From Cranoglanis bouderius (Eukaryota > Chordata > Actinopteri > Siluriformes > Cranoglanididae): 64,000 nucleotides of DNA. The DNA is taken from the NCBI GenBank assembly GCA_023630585.1, contig CM042555.1, positions 11,697,001-11,761,000 on the forward strand. The letters are read 5' to 3'. This document shows, piece by piece, positions 43,502 through 56,545 of this stretch (its first letter is position 1; the number at the start of each line of letters is the position of its first letter). Below the pieces are notes generated by a model, which was not told the origin of the DNA, made no database searches, and worked only from the letters and a program-made list of their open reading frames with translations. A program made the position numbers and the translations under genes.

Positions 43502-44870
43502 CAGTGCTGTGAAAAAGTATTTTTGATTTCTTCTGTTTTTGTGTATATCTCATACTAAATAGCTGTAGATCTTCAAACGAAATACAACATAAAACAAAGG
43601 CAACCTGAGTATAAACACAAAACAGTTTTTATTTTTTTATTGAAGTAAAAAGCGTTATCCAACACCTATCACCAATGTAAAAAAAACTAATTGCCCCCTT
43701 AAACTTAAAATTTGTTTGTGCCACCTTTAGCAGCAATAACTGCAACCCAACACTTTCGATAACTGGAGATCCGTCTTTCACGTACTTCTAGGACTAGGAC
43801 TTACTCCTATGCTTTGGATCATTGTCTTGCTTTGGATCATTGTCTTGCTGCATAATCCAATTCTGCGCTTGAGTTTCAACTTATGGACTGAAGACTGGAC
43901 ATTTTCCTTTTTTTCTAGTAGAGAGCAGAATTAATGTTTTCCTCAATTATTGCAATTTGCCCAGGCCCTGAAGAAGCAAAGCATCCCCAAACCATCACAC
44001 TATCACCACCATGCTTGACTGTAGGTATGATGTTCTTTTTGTGGAATTCTGTGTTTGGTTTATGCCAGATGTAACGGGACCCCTGTGTTCCAAACAGTTC
44101 CATGCAAAATTCAGATGAGCCTTAATGTTCTTCTGGGGTAGCAGTGGTTTTCACCTCGCCACTCTTCCATGGATGCCATTTTTGCCAGTGTCTTTCTGAT
44201 AGTGAAGTCATGAACACTGACCTTTATTGATGCAAGAGGGCCTGTAGGTCATTTGATGTTGTCTTTGGCTCTTTTGTGACTTCCTGGATGAGTAGTTGCT
44301 CTTGGAGGAATTTTGGAAGGTCAGCCACTTCTGGGAAGATTCACTTCTGTGCAGAGTTTTTCCATTTGGAGATAATGGCTCCCACTGTGGTTCTTTGGAG
44401 TCCCAGAGCCTTTGAAATAGCTTTATAACCCTTCCTAGACTGATGTATTTCAATCACCTTCTTCCTCATAATTTCTGGAATTTCTTTCAATTTTGGCATA
44501 GTGGGTAAGACCTTTTACCCAACTTCATGCTGTTGAAAAAGTTCTATTTAAGTGTTGATTTGATTGAACATAGTTTTTAGTAACCAGGCCTGTTTGTGTC
44601 TAGTCCAGCTGAACCCAATTATGAATGAAGTTTCATTTTCAGAAATTAGTAACTATGGGGGAAAATACATTTTCACACAGGCCTAGTTGGTATTGGATAA
44701 CTTTTATGCTTCAATAAATGACATTATAATTTTAAAATTGTATTTTGTGTTTACTCAGGTTGCCTTTGTTTTATCTTAGATTTTGTTTTAATTTCTGAAA
44801 CTTTTTAGTATGAGATATACACAAAAACAGAAGAAATCAGGATGGGGGCAAATACTTTTTGACAGCACTG
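43502..44870 (-). mobile_element. Tc1-like element with decayed transposase
   Basis: Left end cagtgctgtgaaaaagtatt after TA at 43500-43501. Right end, reversed, cagtgctgtcaaaaagtatt. The inverted ends extend further (gaagaaatca / tgatttcttc, ttgtgtttactcaggttgcc / ggcaacctgagtataaacac). The minus strand has KHGGDSVMVWGCFASSGPGQ (43915-44103) and a helix-turn-helix remnant (SLGRVIKLFQRLWDSKEPQ, 44208-44453). The DDE end is missing, so part of the interior is deleted. Confidence 0.9.
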
Positions 44871-47800
44871 TGTACTGTCCAGGGACAAGCAGAAAGGCAA
44901 GCATGTAAAGCAATAGAGATCCTATACAGGGTATCCAAACTTTCTAAAAACTGTGACAGATCACAAATGTCCATCAGGCTGGAGAGTTATATTTTAATTT
45001 TAGATTCATTTTTAATAATAAAATTGAACTTAATCTACTTATTAATCTACTACTTGACCTGAAACATAATAAAATGTGTTTTTTATAATTACATAATTCT
45101 GGGGGAATTTATTTAAAATTGTAAAAACAGCATTTTACAGCATTCTTTTAAGAAATCAGTACCAAGCTTGTTATTGCATCACAATGATTAAATGATATTT
45201 CATCATTGTGTACAGTTTCCACCTTGCATATTCATAAATCTAGATTTCTTAATGAGAAAAGTGTAGAGAGCATTTTTGAGCTACCACACGCCGTCTAATT
45301 TTGGAATATAATTTTGGCCATATTTGTACATTGTTGTTCACTCAAAAGGGGTAATTATTTTTTTCAACATAATTTAAAATGTATAGGGTTGTGAAAGAGG
45401 ATTTTATGAAGATAAGATATTTGTTGAAGGGCTGGTATAAATTGTGCGGCTCTGCCCCACCTGCCCCTAAAGATGAGCCGCCACTGCTAACTAATGTTAG
45501 CTGGCCAGCTCACTACATTTGACTAACTCAGAAGTTTGCTCTCTAACCTCAGTAATGTACTCTACTCTAGAGTGTAGAATCACAGCGTTGTCCTGAGATA
45601 CACATTTGTGTTACCATGTTCCTTGAACATCATTGAGCTGTTTTTCCTTGCTGATGATCCCTCCAGCAACTTCATCTTCAATTGCTTGCCCCAAGGCATC
45701 CTCAGATTCCTGCACCTGTGTTTTGACAGCCTTTTATGCCTTTAAATCTCAAACGCCTGCCGATTGTCACTTCAGCAGGACCAAGATGTGAGCGGACCCA
45801 GAATGGCTAGACAGACTCTATTGTTGTTTTGCAGTCATGCACTTAAAAATCAGTCCTCAGAACTGGCCGTCTCTTTTTCTCATGTCTGCATAGAGCTCCT
45901 CGCTCTCTCTTTCACTTTGTGACAGGAGAGAAGCTCTTGACAGGCACTTCAGAGAGGAGGGAGGGACGGGAGAGAGACTCTCTCTCGCAGCATGGGGGCT
46001 TCTGTCTCTCTCTGTCAGAACTGGCTCGGCTTAATCCTGCGGTTTTCCTCGCAGAGCTTTGGCTGACTCTCCCTGTCTCTTTCCACCCGGGCTCACTCAA
46101 TCACACCCTGTTTTATGCCTGAATAAACAGGTATTAGTGGAGTTTGGTGACAGTTTTAGGATGATTTTAGATGTGGGAGTAATACAATTAGAATGAAGGA
46201 GTAATTGAATTAGAATATGGCATTGTGCCTAGTTAGCATTTAGCTGTCAGATTTACATTTCTATGACTGGACAGGTACATACAGTATTTTGTAGGGAGTT
46301 CTGATCGACAAGAACTAACGTGAACACTAGGATTCTTTCAAAAAAGCATCAAGAATAGCCTGCACTAAAATGTGAAGGGTCAGTTACATTTACACTGTCT
46401 CTTTGGTTAATAAAGTATTGATGTATGATAACTTGCTATAATTTTACATTGGCAATATCTTAACATAGCTTAACTAGCTACTTAGCATAGCTGCTTTTCC
46501 CGCTAGCTTGCATCTAGCTTGCTAGTTTGCAAAAGGTATGATGAATAAATAAACAGCATCACTGCTCATATGAAACATGTTAGACACTTAATAAACTATC
46601 TGTAACAACAGTAATAGTTTTTGTAACATGCTGTATATTAACAAGTCAGTCCTAGATCCATTTTCTCCCTGACGGGTACAGGTGCTAGCAGACAAATTCC
46701 AGCTAAGGGAGTTCTGGTGCATTTGCTTGCTATAAAATCCACCAGAATGTTGAATAATATTTTCTGTAACTATCAAATATAAAATATTGGTTTGTAATTT
46801 GTATCAGCCTATAGCGGAGCCAGGCAGGCATAAACGCTGAGAGGGATGAATATGCTACATCTGAAACCACACACTCCTAAATTATGAGCACTAGTTTTCC
46901 ACTCTCACCATCCTGACTGGATAATTCAGGGCACAGTGATTCCCATGCCCCGCTCTATGCTCTGCCCCCATTCCTGGCCTGGTACTGAAGCCGGAAAGGC
47001 ATGCAGTGTGAGAACAAGAGACGGAGAGAGAAAGAAAAAAGAAGTATGCACTCGAGGTAGGAGAGAGATACTGAGAAACATGGTTAGGGAGAGAAAGAGA
47101 GAAGGGGGGATTGCAAAAGCAAAACAAATAGCAAAGCATTAACTGGCAAAAGGAGAAGGCCAGCTGCGGCCAGGCTGCAGGGAGGGCCTGAGTGAGCGTT
47201 CTTTAGCGCTGACACCTGCAAGCCATTGCATCAGGATTTACAGTGCAGAAAGCAGTGACTCGGGCCACGCAGGGGAAGGGAGCCTCCACATCCAGAGGGT
47301 GTGCTTCCTGGGACTGTAGTGATCAGTGGTCAATCCTGCCAGTTGTATAGTAGAGAAAAAAGAGAGAGAGAGGAAAAACATGCAGAAAACAATGCACCTA
47401 TTTGCAATAAAGAGCTCTGAGAGCTAGGGACAGGAAATAAAGCCACTTAAAAGATCTCATCAGCGCAAATTAGCAGCCTTCAAACATCTGTCCATTTGTG
47501 CATACACTCCTCAGGCTGTACAGGCTAAAACACATCTTTTCTTAATCTCTGGTTGAGTCATTACTGGAGTTCCTTGCCTTTAATTTAGATGATCCATCTG
47601 TCCGGATGGAGCTCAGACCGCTGGTGTGTCAGTTTGGATGCAGTAAAGTGAAATGACGAATATTCTGAGCTAACTGCATCAGACACATAGTAACAAGGAC
47701 GGACAAGTGATTTGTCCACCCATTCAGCTAAAGAGAGTCCCTGTCCAGTCGCATATCATGGAAGATGGAAAGACTACGCTGTTAGAAAGTACCTCAACAG

Positions 47801-47959
47801 AACTCCAGCCAAACTTACCTTCACCTCGCCAGGAAGACCAGGCCAATGTGAAAACAGAAAGGTTTGGACTTCATCTGAGGCTGTAAAGCAATTGTTTTGT
47901 CATGAGCGAAGCCCCTTAAACTGGCCCTTCGTCTTGGCTGGCGTTCCTGCTCTCCTATG

Positions 47960-47960
<1 letters not shown>
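44871..47960. other. Gene-free sequence; 46880-47330 is GC-richer and unique-looking
   Basis: No transposon ends. 45890-46110 is rich in CT/GA runs. 46880-47330 holds a ggccagctgcggccaggctg palindrome-like core near 47157 and an agcgctgacacctgc motif. Possible regulatory DNA, not tested. Confidence 0.3.

Positions 47961-47963
<3 letters not shown>

Positions 47964-48013
<50 letters not shown>
47964..48013. repeat. (TC)n microsatellite
   Basis: About 25 CT units with one interruption at the end. Confidence 0.95.
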
Positions 48014-48016
<3 letters not shown>

Positions 48017-48984
48017 CTCATTAAGTGCTCCTTTTGTTAATGTGCGCCATGATGTTGAAATGTTCTATGTCATTGTTAACTAACCTCACCCCTCGTTTCT
48101 CGGCTCCCTGGGGTGTGGTAGTGGATGCCATTTTACAAACATAAGAATTGCTCAATTTGATCATTGTGTTGCATTTTCCATCCACATAATCGCCCACGCA
48201 TCAACTCCCACACAAAAAAAAAAGGCGTGAAAAGTGAGCTCTGTCCAGCTTAGGTGACCTTTATATGCATGATACATATCCGAGATGGGGCCAAAACAGA
48301 AAGTGCGTTGAGAGATGGTATTAACACCTTTCTCTCACAGGAGTGAATGTTTTGTGTGTGTATGATTGGTGGGGGAATGCATGCTCTGCTCTGTTCAACA
48401 ATAACCCCCTGCCGTTATAGCAAATCCTTATGGCCTGCCCAGAAAAACACACCCTGTAGAGGAAAGCTCTCCTGCACAGACCCCTTGCCACGTAAACTGC
48501 CTTGTGACATCATCAGAGATGAACAGTTCCATGCCAGGGGACATAACGGACATAGAAATTACCCGATGCAAGATATTTATGTCTCCATATACGTCTTTAG
48601 CTCTATGGAAATACAGTACACTTTGATTTGAGTTTTGAAACTGTCTAAAGCATCTATGTCTTCCAGTTGTCCACTGGTTCTGTGAGTTTACACACTAATT
48701 CTGTGTGACAGTTTAAGTAAACTGGGCTTCGCCCCTTGTCAGTTGGTTTAGATGCATTACAGATTTCCACAGTTTCATGTTGAAAAGGGTTTACATTAGA
48801 TTTTGTTTGAGTCAGCACCCAAAACACAGTGACAGATATTCAGTTCACATTGTGAGTATCACTACAGTCTGCCAACAGCTAATGAATGCATGTTTTACAG
48901 ATTACTAAGTGACAATCTAGCCATTAAAGTCTCTATGGCTAAGGTGTTACTGTAGCTTACACTTATTAATTATCCAGATGCTTT

Positions 48985-49510
48985 TATTCAATTCAATTCA
49001 ATTTTATTTGTATAACGCTTTTAACAATGGTCATTGTCCCAAAGCAGCTTTACAGAAATATATAAACTCAGGATATAGATTTTAAATGTAGGATATAGTT
49101 TTTAAATGTACGAATTTATCCCCAATGAGCAAGCTAGAGGCGACGGTAGCAAGGGAAAACTCCCTGAGACGATATGAGGAAGAAACCTTGAGAGGAACCA
49201 GACTCTCAGAGATGACTCATCCTCATCTGGGTGACACCAGATAGTGCGATTATAAATAAATAAATCCCTTCTATAAATGTACCAATACTACATGGTCAAA
49301 TAGCAGTTTTGTAACCTGGAAAATTCATTGCAGTTTTTACATGAAGACTGTTTTGTTGAACTTCTCCACTGTTCACTGATGGAGACTTGAGTGCAAAACT
49401 GTTTGTGGCAGTTGTAGCCATCATAGCATAACTGTTCATATGAATTGAGGTCCAAAGCCATCTTTATGGTATCTGAAGTAATGCAGAAATTCAAGTCAAA
49501 CATACAATAT
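48985..49510 (+). repeat. Interspersed repeat starting with a (CAATT)n run
   Basis: It begins ttcaattcaattcaatttta, then tttgtataacgcttttaaca, caaagcagctttacagaaat, ggaaaactccctgagac, aagaaaccttgagaggaacc, ctcatctgggtgacaccaga. The tail (49300-49500) with gttcactgatggagacttga appears to belong to the longer form of the same family. Two shorter relatives lie at 41644 (minus) and 56405 (plus). No protein-coding capacity is seen. Confidence 0.7.
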
Positions 49511-49608
49511 ATGAGCAGCAGAGGGTTAAAAACCCAATATGTGTGATTGTTGGTGTATGAATACTTTCTAGTATCTACAGATAGTTGACCAGAATTGCTT
49601 GCCTTTTG

Positions 49609-49783
49609 ATGTTAAGTGGATGGGACATTATGGACAATTTAGACATGCCAACAAGCCTACAATGCATGTCTTTGGACTGGGGGGGCAGGAAACCCCCGAA
49701 GCACACGGAAGGAGGAAATTGAACCCCCAACCCCGGAGATGCTTAGTATATGTGCTAACCACTAAGCCACCTTGTCCCACCTA
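49609..49783 (-). mobile_element. tRNA-derived SINE, short copy
   Basis: The minus strand from 49783 reads gggacaaggtggcttagtgg, then cagtccaaagacatgcattg, matching the first half of the SINEs at 42184 and 62237. Confidence 0.75.
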
Positions 49784-51341
49784 GGAGGTATATACTGTTG
49801 TCACACTTAGCAAGTATATATATGTTTTATACAAGTTAGTACACTAAGAAAAAAGGGTTCCTTGAGAATTCTTGGGTTGGGTTTTCAAGTGGTGCCACAG
49901 AAATTGGCTGTGCTCTCTGGTGGGAGGGATACTTACTCTCACTCGTGTCAGTCACACAGATGCCATCCAATCGTGGGCATCTATGACCTCATGTATGCAG
50001 AAGAGGTCAGTTAGCCCTTTTCTCCAAGTTTTTAGCTGCCCTGCTCATAGCAAGCCCAATTGTCATGTGATAGGGGAGAGCTAGCTAGTGGGTGGGAATT
50101 GGCAGATAACTAAATTGGAAGAAAAAAATTATTTAAATAGTTAACGGTTTTGGCTTTCTACTGAAATTAAAACTCTCAGTATAGGGTTCTATCCAGATAG
50201 GACCTTTACAATGTCCACAACTGGGACAATTTGAAGAACTCTTATGGGTGCTAGACGTTCCTAAGATTGTAAAGGGGCTTGCTTAAGGAAAAAAACCGTG
50301 GAGAGGATGAAGAGGATGGAGTTTCGCCCCGTGATTTAGCTGCAGACCATTCTGCATTTAGAGGCAGAGTAAACTATCATAAACTGGCAATGCTTGGCCT
50401 CCCCTCTTCCCTGCATCTCTAACTTTCATACACATTGCTGTTCTGTTCGATTTTCAGTGCCAGCTTTTGCCCCACACCCTCCAATTATATAAAGATGATG
50501 ACATGCAGAAAGCGAGAATATGTAACTCATTAATCATTTGCCCTGGCTAAAACGCACAGAACACACAATGGTAAATGCAGCACATATGCTTGTGGTATTC
50601 TCCACGGCCTCTTTAGGACAAGTTACTGCTATATTTTACACAGCTATTATGGTAAATATATCCAATTAAAGCATGCCTGAGTGCAGTCTTATCTCACTGT
50701 TATCTTAGACAGCTGGCTGGAGTGAGGAGTGAGGTAGAAAGAGAGAGAGGGGAAGGAGCTGAGTGATGCATGGAATGACTGAGAGAAAAAGTAGAGAGGC
50801 GCGAAATAAAAGAAGAGTGTGTCTTTAATATGTGCAGGTTAACACATCTTGTCTAATTTTTGTGATTATTTTACAGATTGGGGAGTTTTAACTAAAAGTG
50901 CATATTACAGGTCAGTGTAAATGTAATGAGAATCATTTTACACCTGCAGTGTGATCATTTAGATCATGGCTGTTGCATGTGCAAATTAATACAACTGAAG
51001 GGCAGGTGTTAAATTTGCATATGCCTGTTTCTGCCTTTTTACTGCAAATAAAACCATTATTATATTAAGGTTTCATGAAATGATGTCCCAGCAGTACAAA
51101 ATATTGAGGTTCCTTTGTAATTGGGACAATATATTTGCCCTGCAATTATATGTCTGACACCAGCAGCATTCAAAGAGCCTGTGAAAGGTTTTCATTATTT
51201 TTCCTTATGAACAAATACATGCTCATGTTTACACTCTTATTTTGTGATCATATTGCAGTTCATTGTCTAAATTGTGTAGAACGCATCCACTAATTGCGTG
51301 CCTACTAGTTTATCAGATTGCACAATCACATGATCATTCTC
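49784..51341. other. Gene-free sequence, nothing recognised
   Basis: No transposon ends or exons. 50400-51300 is unique-looking. Confidence 0.35.
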
Positions 51342-52782
51342 CAACCCCAATTCTGAAAACATTGGGACAGTATGGAAAATGCTAAGAAAAACAAAGAGGA
51401 GTGATTTGTAAATGTACTTTGACTTTTATTTAAACAAAAATGTATAAAGGTATTTGATGTTTTAAAAAAGTTGGGACAGGGGCAATTTAGGACTAATAGT
51501 GATGTGATGAGTTAAATCATAGTATATAAGGAGACTCCAAAAAAGGCCTAGTCCTTCAAGAGCAAGGATGGGTCGAGGCTCGCCAATCTGCCAACAGCTA
51601 CGTCAGTGAATAATCCAACACTTTGAGAACAATATTCCCCAAAGACAAATCGGTAGGATTTTGGGCATTTCACCTTTTACAGTGCACAATATAATTAAAA
51701 GATTCAAGGAATCCGGTCAAATCTCTGTGCATAAAGGGCAAGGCCGAAAACCACATCTGAATGCGTGTGATCTCTGATCCCTCAGATGTCACTGTCTTAA
51801 AAACCGTCATGCGTCTGTAATGGATATCCTGACATGGGCTCGGGAATACTTTGGTAAACCTTTGTCAGTCAACATCATTTGCCGCTGCATCCACAGATGC
51901 AAGTTAAGGCTTTACTATGCAGAGCAGAAGCCGTACATCAACACGTCCAGAAGCGCTGCCGACTTCTCTGGGCTCGGTCTCATCTGAGATGGACAGTAGC
52001 ACAGTGGAATCATGTTTTGTGGTCCGACGAGTCAACATTTCAAATAGTTTTTGGACAAAACTGCCGTCGTGTTCTCCAGGCCAAAGAGGAAAAGGACCAT
52101 CCAAGCTGTTATCAGTGTCCGGTAAAAAAAGCCAGCATCTGTCATGGTATGGGGGTGTGTCAGTGCCCATGGCATGGATAACTTGCACATCTGTGAGGGC
52201 ACCATTAATGCAGAAAGATATGTTCACATTTTGGAGCAACATATGCTGCCATCCAGAGCAGGACAATGCCAAAAACGCATTCTGCCCGGATGGTTGCGTA
52301 AGCAGAGTGCGGGTGCTAGCATGGCCTGCCTGCAGTCCTGACCTGTCTCCGATTGAGAATGTGTGGCGCATTATGAAGCACAAAATAAGGCAACGAAGGC
52401 CCCGTACAGTTGCGCAGCTAAAGAAATGCATAATGGATGAATGGGGGAAAATCCAGCTTTCTAAACTTAACCAACTGGTGTCTTCAGTGCCCAAACTTTT
52501 AATAAGTGTTATTAAAAGAAAAGGTGATGTTACACAGTGGTAAACAGTCGACTGTCCCAACTTTTCTGGAGTGTGCTGCAGTCATCAGACTTGAAATGAG
52601 TGTATATTTTCAAATATAAATAAAATTCACAAAGTAAAACATCAAGTAATGTGTTAATAATGTGTTTTCAATATAGTACAGGGTGAATTGAATTTTCAAA
52701 TGACTCTTTTGATGAAAAGAATTTCAAAAATTTTTTTTTTTTTTTTTGCATACTGACCCAACTTTTTTTGGAATTGGGGTTG
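51342..52782 (+). mobile_element. Tc1-like element, nearly full length, transposase with few frame breaks
   Basis: Left end caaccccaattctgaaaaca. Right end, reversed, caaccccaattccaaaaaaa, followed by TA at 52783-52784. The + strand encodes a transposase in order: IPQRQIGRILGISPFTVHNI (helix-turn-helix, from about 51630), GYPDMGSG-type linker, then HVLWSDESTFQIVFGQNCRR (first catalytic Asp, 52007-52065), a glycine-rich block VMVWGCVSAHGMDNLH (52144-52191) and ACSPDLSPIENVWRIMKHKI (third catalytic position), running to VTQW and stop at 52543. At least two frame changes and some early stops break it. Clearly inactive as it stands, but the best preserved C-terminal half in the window. Confidence 0.92.
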
Positions 52783-52784
52783 TA

Positions 52785-55700
52785 TATTTGTATTCTTGCT
52801 AAATCAGGGGCTGATATATTAAGTGTGAGACATCACAAATACCCATTAAGTTCATGTTAATCAGTTTAGGGTGATTTGGTCACCTTAGGGGTCACTCTGT
52901 TTCCACTTACTAGTTGGTTGAATTTATCTATAGTCATGAGTATCGCATTTGTTCCCATGAGAAGGACAGATCATCGCATATAACTTCTCTCCATACCACA
53001 GTTTTTCCGCTCTCTCCATTGCATAACCACAGCATTCTTCCTCTCTGGTAAAACATGACTTTTATATATTTGTTTTCATATAAATCCCTGCCATCTGCCG
53101 TCTGACTGTAAGTACATCCCCTTGCTTACTTTCCCCCCACCTGCCTATTAAATTTTTGTGGAGTCTGTATGAGTAGCCATTATTTCAGATTCCTCTTGCC
53201 TGCTGCTTACAGGAGTTGTTGGACCATGTGTCTGCATAATTTGCTACTTTTGTACTTTTGTAGTCTTTTCTTTACAAGAGTGACTCACTCTGGATATTGT
53301 TGATGCAGGTTACATGGGCAGCGCTCAATATTCCCATGTCCCACTACATTTTGGTTTCCTCTGTACTTGGAGACCCTTGGCCCTACTGGCCGGGTGCAGT
53401 GTGTCCCTGGCCGGAACGGAGCGTTTGTCTTCTTTCTCCTTATCTTTCCATCCTGCTGTCTGGCGAGGCATTAATCACTGCAGGGCGGCAGCGTTTACGA
53501 GGCCTGCTCCTTTTTATTAATCTCTCCCAGCTGCCTGCAATGCAATGCTGTTCTCCTCCTCTCCACTTCGCTCTGCTCACTCACACAAAACACCTTCAGG
53601 GGCAACCAGCATCTCCAGCATGTGGGCCGGAAACAGGCCTTTTTAATTCACCAAACCACAAATAAACCCCATTAAGGAGAGGAAGGGATTCTGTTGTGTT
53701 TTCCCCCCTCTTAACAGATAGATTTACATAGAGGGGTTTTTTTCTTTAAGGAATTGTTGAGCTTACTGGGCCCACATCGGGGGCTTTTATAGTGAAACAG
53801 GATCCCATGTCTTAGATATCTTAGATGTCTTAGATGAGACTGGGACAGTAAAGACTGCTAACTAGCTCCTAATGAACAGTTGGATACCCTGTGGATTGAA
53901 ATAAGATGTTTTTTGTGTGCTAATGAATAACTAGGGATGGAACATCATGCTTTCATGTATTCATGTGGATTAAATCCTCTGTGGCTGGCTTTCATTCTTG
54001 AGACCTATGCTAATAAAACGTCGTCTTGCTTGTGTTACCAAAAGGCAAAGATTCGTCTTATTCTCTCATTGCCTATTTTTCTCTGTCTTTCTTTACATAT
54101 ATACACTCACACACACCTCATAGCTCTTTCCTTCCAGTTCTCTGCTTTCATCAGATGGCAAGCGTCCCACACTCACAAGCCTTTTTTTGTTTTATTGGGC
54201 TTTCTCTAACCCCCACTCTTCCTTTCCCTCACTTCCTTCCTTTCCCAGAAATGACACTGTCCGATTTTGAAACATCTCTTTCCCTGTTGGCACTGGCTTT
54301 GCCTTTCCTTCGCCATCTATCTGTTTCTCTTCTGCAAGGACCACACAGATGGATGGTATGCATGAGCCTCGTCCGAGCTGGGTGGCCTGCATGCTGCGAG
54401 AAGTGGCGGGTGACAGCAGCTCTCTTCAGACGGCATGGGACGTAATGCATGTGGACAGTGTAAAACCGGCTCTCCTGGAGAGCAGAAAGGAGACGAGAGC
54501 AAAAAGAAAAGCTTTGGCATCAGTAAAGCGGAATGGCAGCCACGCTTTGGGACTCTGGCACTGTCCAGAGCGGCGGCGCTGAATCCATGCTAGATCACCC
54601 CTAATGCACCTCACACGCATCGGCTAAGCCGGGATAAGCAAACAGGCTGATGTGCTTTTATCTGCCACTTTAAATGAAAGAGAGATTGAAGTGTGAGATC
54701 TGTGGCTTCCTCATTATCTTATCTCAGGGGAGAGGGGAGGCCTTTCTCATTAAAATGAAGCAGTTGTCATCACTATGAAAGCCTGTTCAACATGTTGGCT
54801 GCTCTCCCCTCCCTACACTTGCTTCCTCCATGGTTAGAGGGAATCTAACCAGCTGTGGGATCTAGCCGTGTGAAAGAAAGCATTACGGACAGAGCGGTTT
54901 GGCATATGATCTTATTTGGACTTGATGCCCTTGATTACCCATCCATCAAAAATAAATTCTTTTGCACCATATTTCTCTGTAAGATATTGTCTAGAAATGT
55001 TTCCATGTCAAAGCGCTTTGTCCTGATCTTCATTGAAGTGTCAGGAATCATGAATCACTTTGTGCTAATCCTCCTTTGTAAAACATTCTCACACTAGATT
55101 TTAGTATCACATCCTGGGAAACAAAAAGAATATGAATAAATCATATAGAATTGGACTTGACTAAATGCTGTCATCCTCTGGGGGATCGTACTTTGAATTT
55201 TTATTTTCCGAGTAGTAAACACTTGTGTGATTTATACCAAAGCAGTGTTTAGAAACCAAACAACTCTACGTCGGCATCTTTCTTTGAGAGATATGGGCGA
55301 TCTGGGTTTCAGTTTGGAATATGTTTTATTTGGAATCATTCTAAGCCTGGTTTTGTTGGCCAAGTCACACTGAAGCCATCTTTTCTCATGTGTTAGGTGT
55401 CACTTCTGAAGTTCAAGGAGGACAGAAATCAACAGCAAGTGTGTTTTCTCGCTCAAACCCTAACACCCCCACTCCTCTCTTATCACCTTGTAGCATTTAG
55501 CACATAGTTCACAAAACAAATGGCCTACAGTGAGCACTTTGGGTGAGAGGGTGTGTGTGTGTGCTTATGCTCTGTGTGTGTGTGTTTGGTAGTAACGCCA
55601 CTGCTCTGCTGAGTATTAAGCCTTAGACGAGATGAGAGATCAGAGGTGTCATCCCATCAATGGCTGGAGGAAGAGAGCATTCTAGCACTCACCGTGACGC

Positions 55701-56400
55701 ACCTCAACCCCTCAACATTTGTTTTTCTTCTCTATCTCTCGCTAACACTCAGCCCCCTTCTTCAAATGAACGTCGCCTATCGTAAACCTTTGCCCTCGTC
55801 CATTTTCATCACTTGTCGGTGATGAGGAATCAGGGGTAATGTTATTTTGGAGATGAAAGAATGAAAAACACTGTCAAATCCAATTTCCTCCATTTTTCAA
55901 ACTCACTCGCAGCTGTATGTTCAGGAAAAAGAAGTTGAAGACAGCACAGCTGTGAATTTTAAGTCCTGAAAACATAAACTGTTTAGAAATAATAAAATAA
56001 ATCGACATACTTTTGGCCAGGCTCAGAACATATGAATGAAACCAGCCTGATTGGAGTCCAGAGGATAATCTATTGTAGGACCAGGGAATTGTGTGTCTTG
56101 TTTTTGTATTGTAAGTGTGATATGTTTTGCATAATTGGTGAGTAATGAAAGAATGAAAGGACAGAGCATATAAATCTTTGTGAATTGAATGGAATTTGGT
56201 TTAGTCTGATGAACACAGAGTGTTGGTTAGATATACCATCTATCCAAAGGTATTTTGGGGCAGAAACGGCAATGGAATGATGAGACCCATAACGTTAGTC
56301 GAAAATCTCAACTGAAAACTGTGGACATGTTTCTAAAAAAAATGCTGCTATAATCATAAAGACTGTGATGCTAATACTGAGTGTCTTTTTTCATCCAACT
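52785..56400. other. Gene-free sequence; 53280-53680 and 54330-54760 are candidate non-coding elements
   Basis: No transposons seen. Both sub-blocks have raised GC and high complexity with several open frames in more than one phase, none with a recognisable domain or a convincing splice pattern. 55600-55820 is similar. Regulatory function is speculation. Confidence 0.3.
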
Positions 56401-56404
56401 CATT

Positions 56405-56545
56405 TGACAGTTGTCGAAAAACAGCTTTACAGAAATCCAGATGTAGATTTAGATTTAGATACCAAATGAGCAGGCCAGGGGCAAGTCAAAACTCCCTGAC
56501 ATGACATGAGGAAGAAATTTTGAGAGTAACCAAACTAAGGCAATA
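56405..56545 (+). repeat. Short copy of the interspersed repeat seen at 48985
   Basis: Shares aacagctttacagaaat, caaatgagca(g), aaaactccctgacatgacat and gaggaagaaattttgagag with the copy at 48985. Confidence 0.65.

Noticed and set aside
51904..52560. 218-codon minus-strand reading frame
   Set aside because: It is exactly antisense to the Tc1 transposase of the element at 51342-52782 and shows no domain of its own.
54349..54582. 77-codon frame with basic composition
   Set aside because: Overlaps other frames in other phases and shows no recognisable family.
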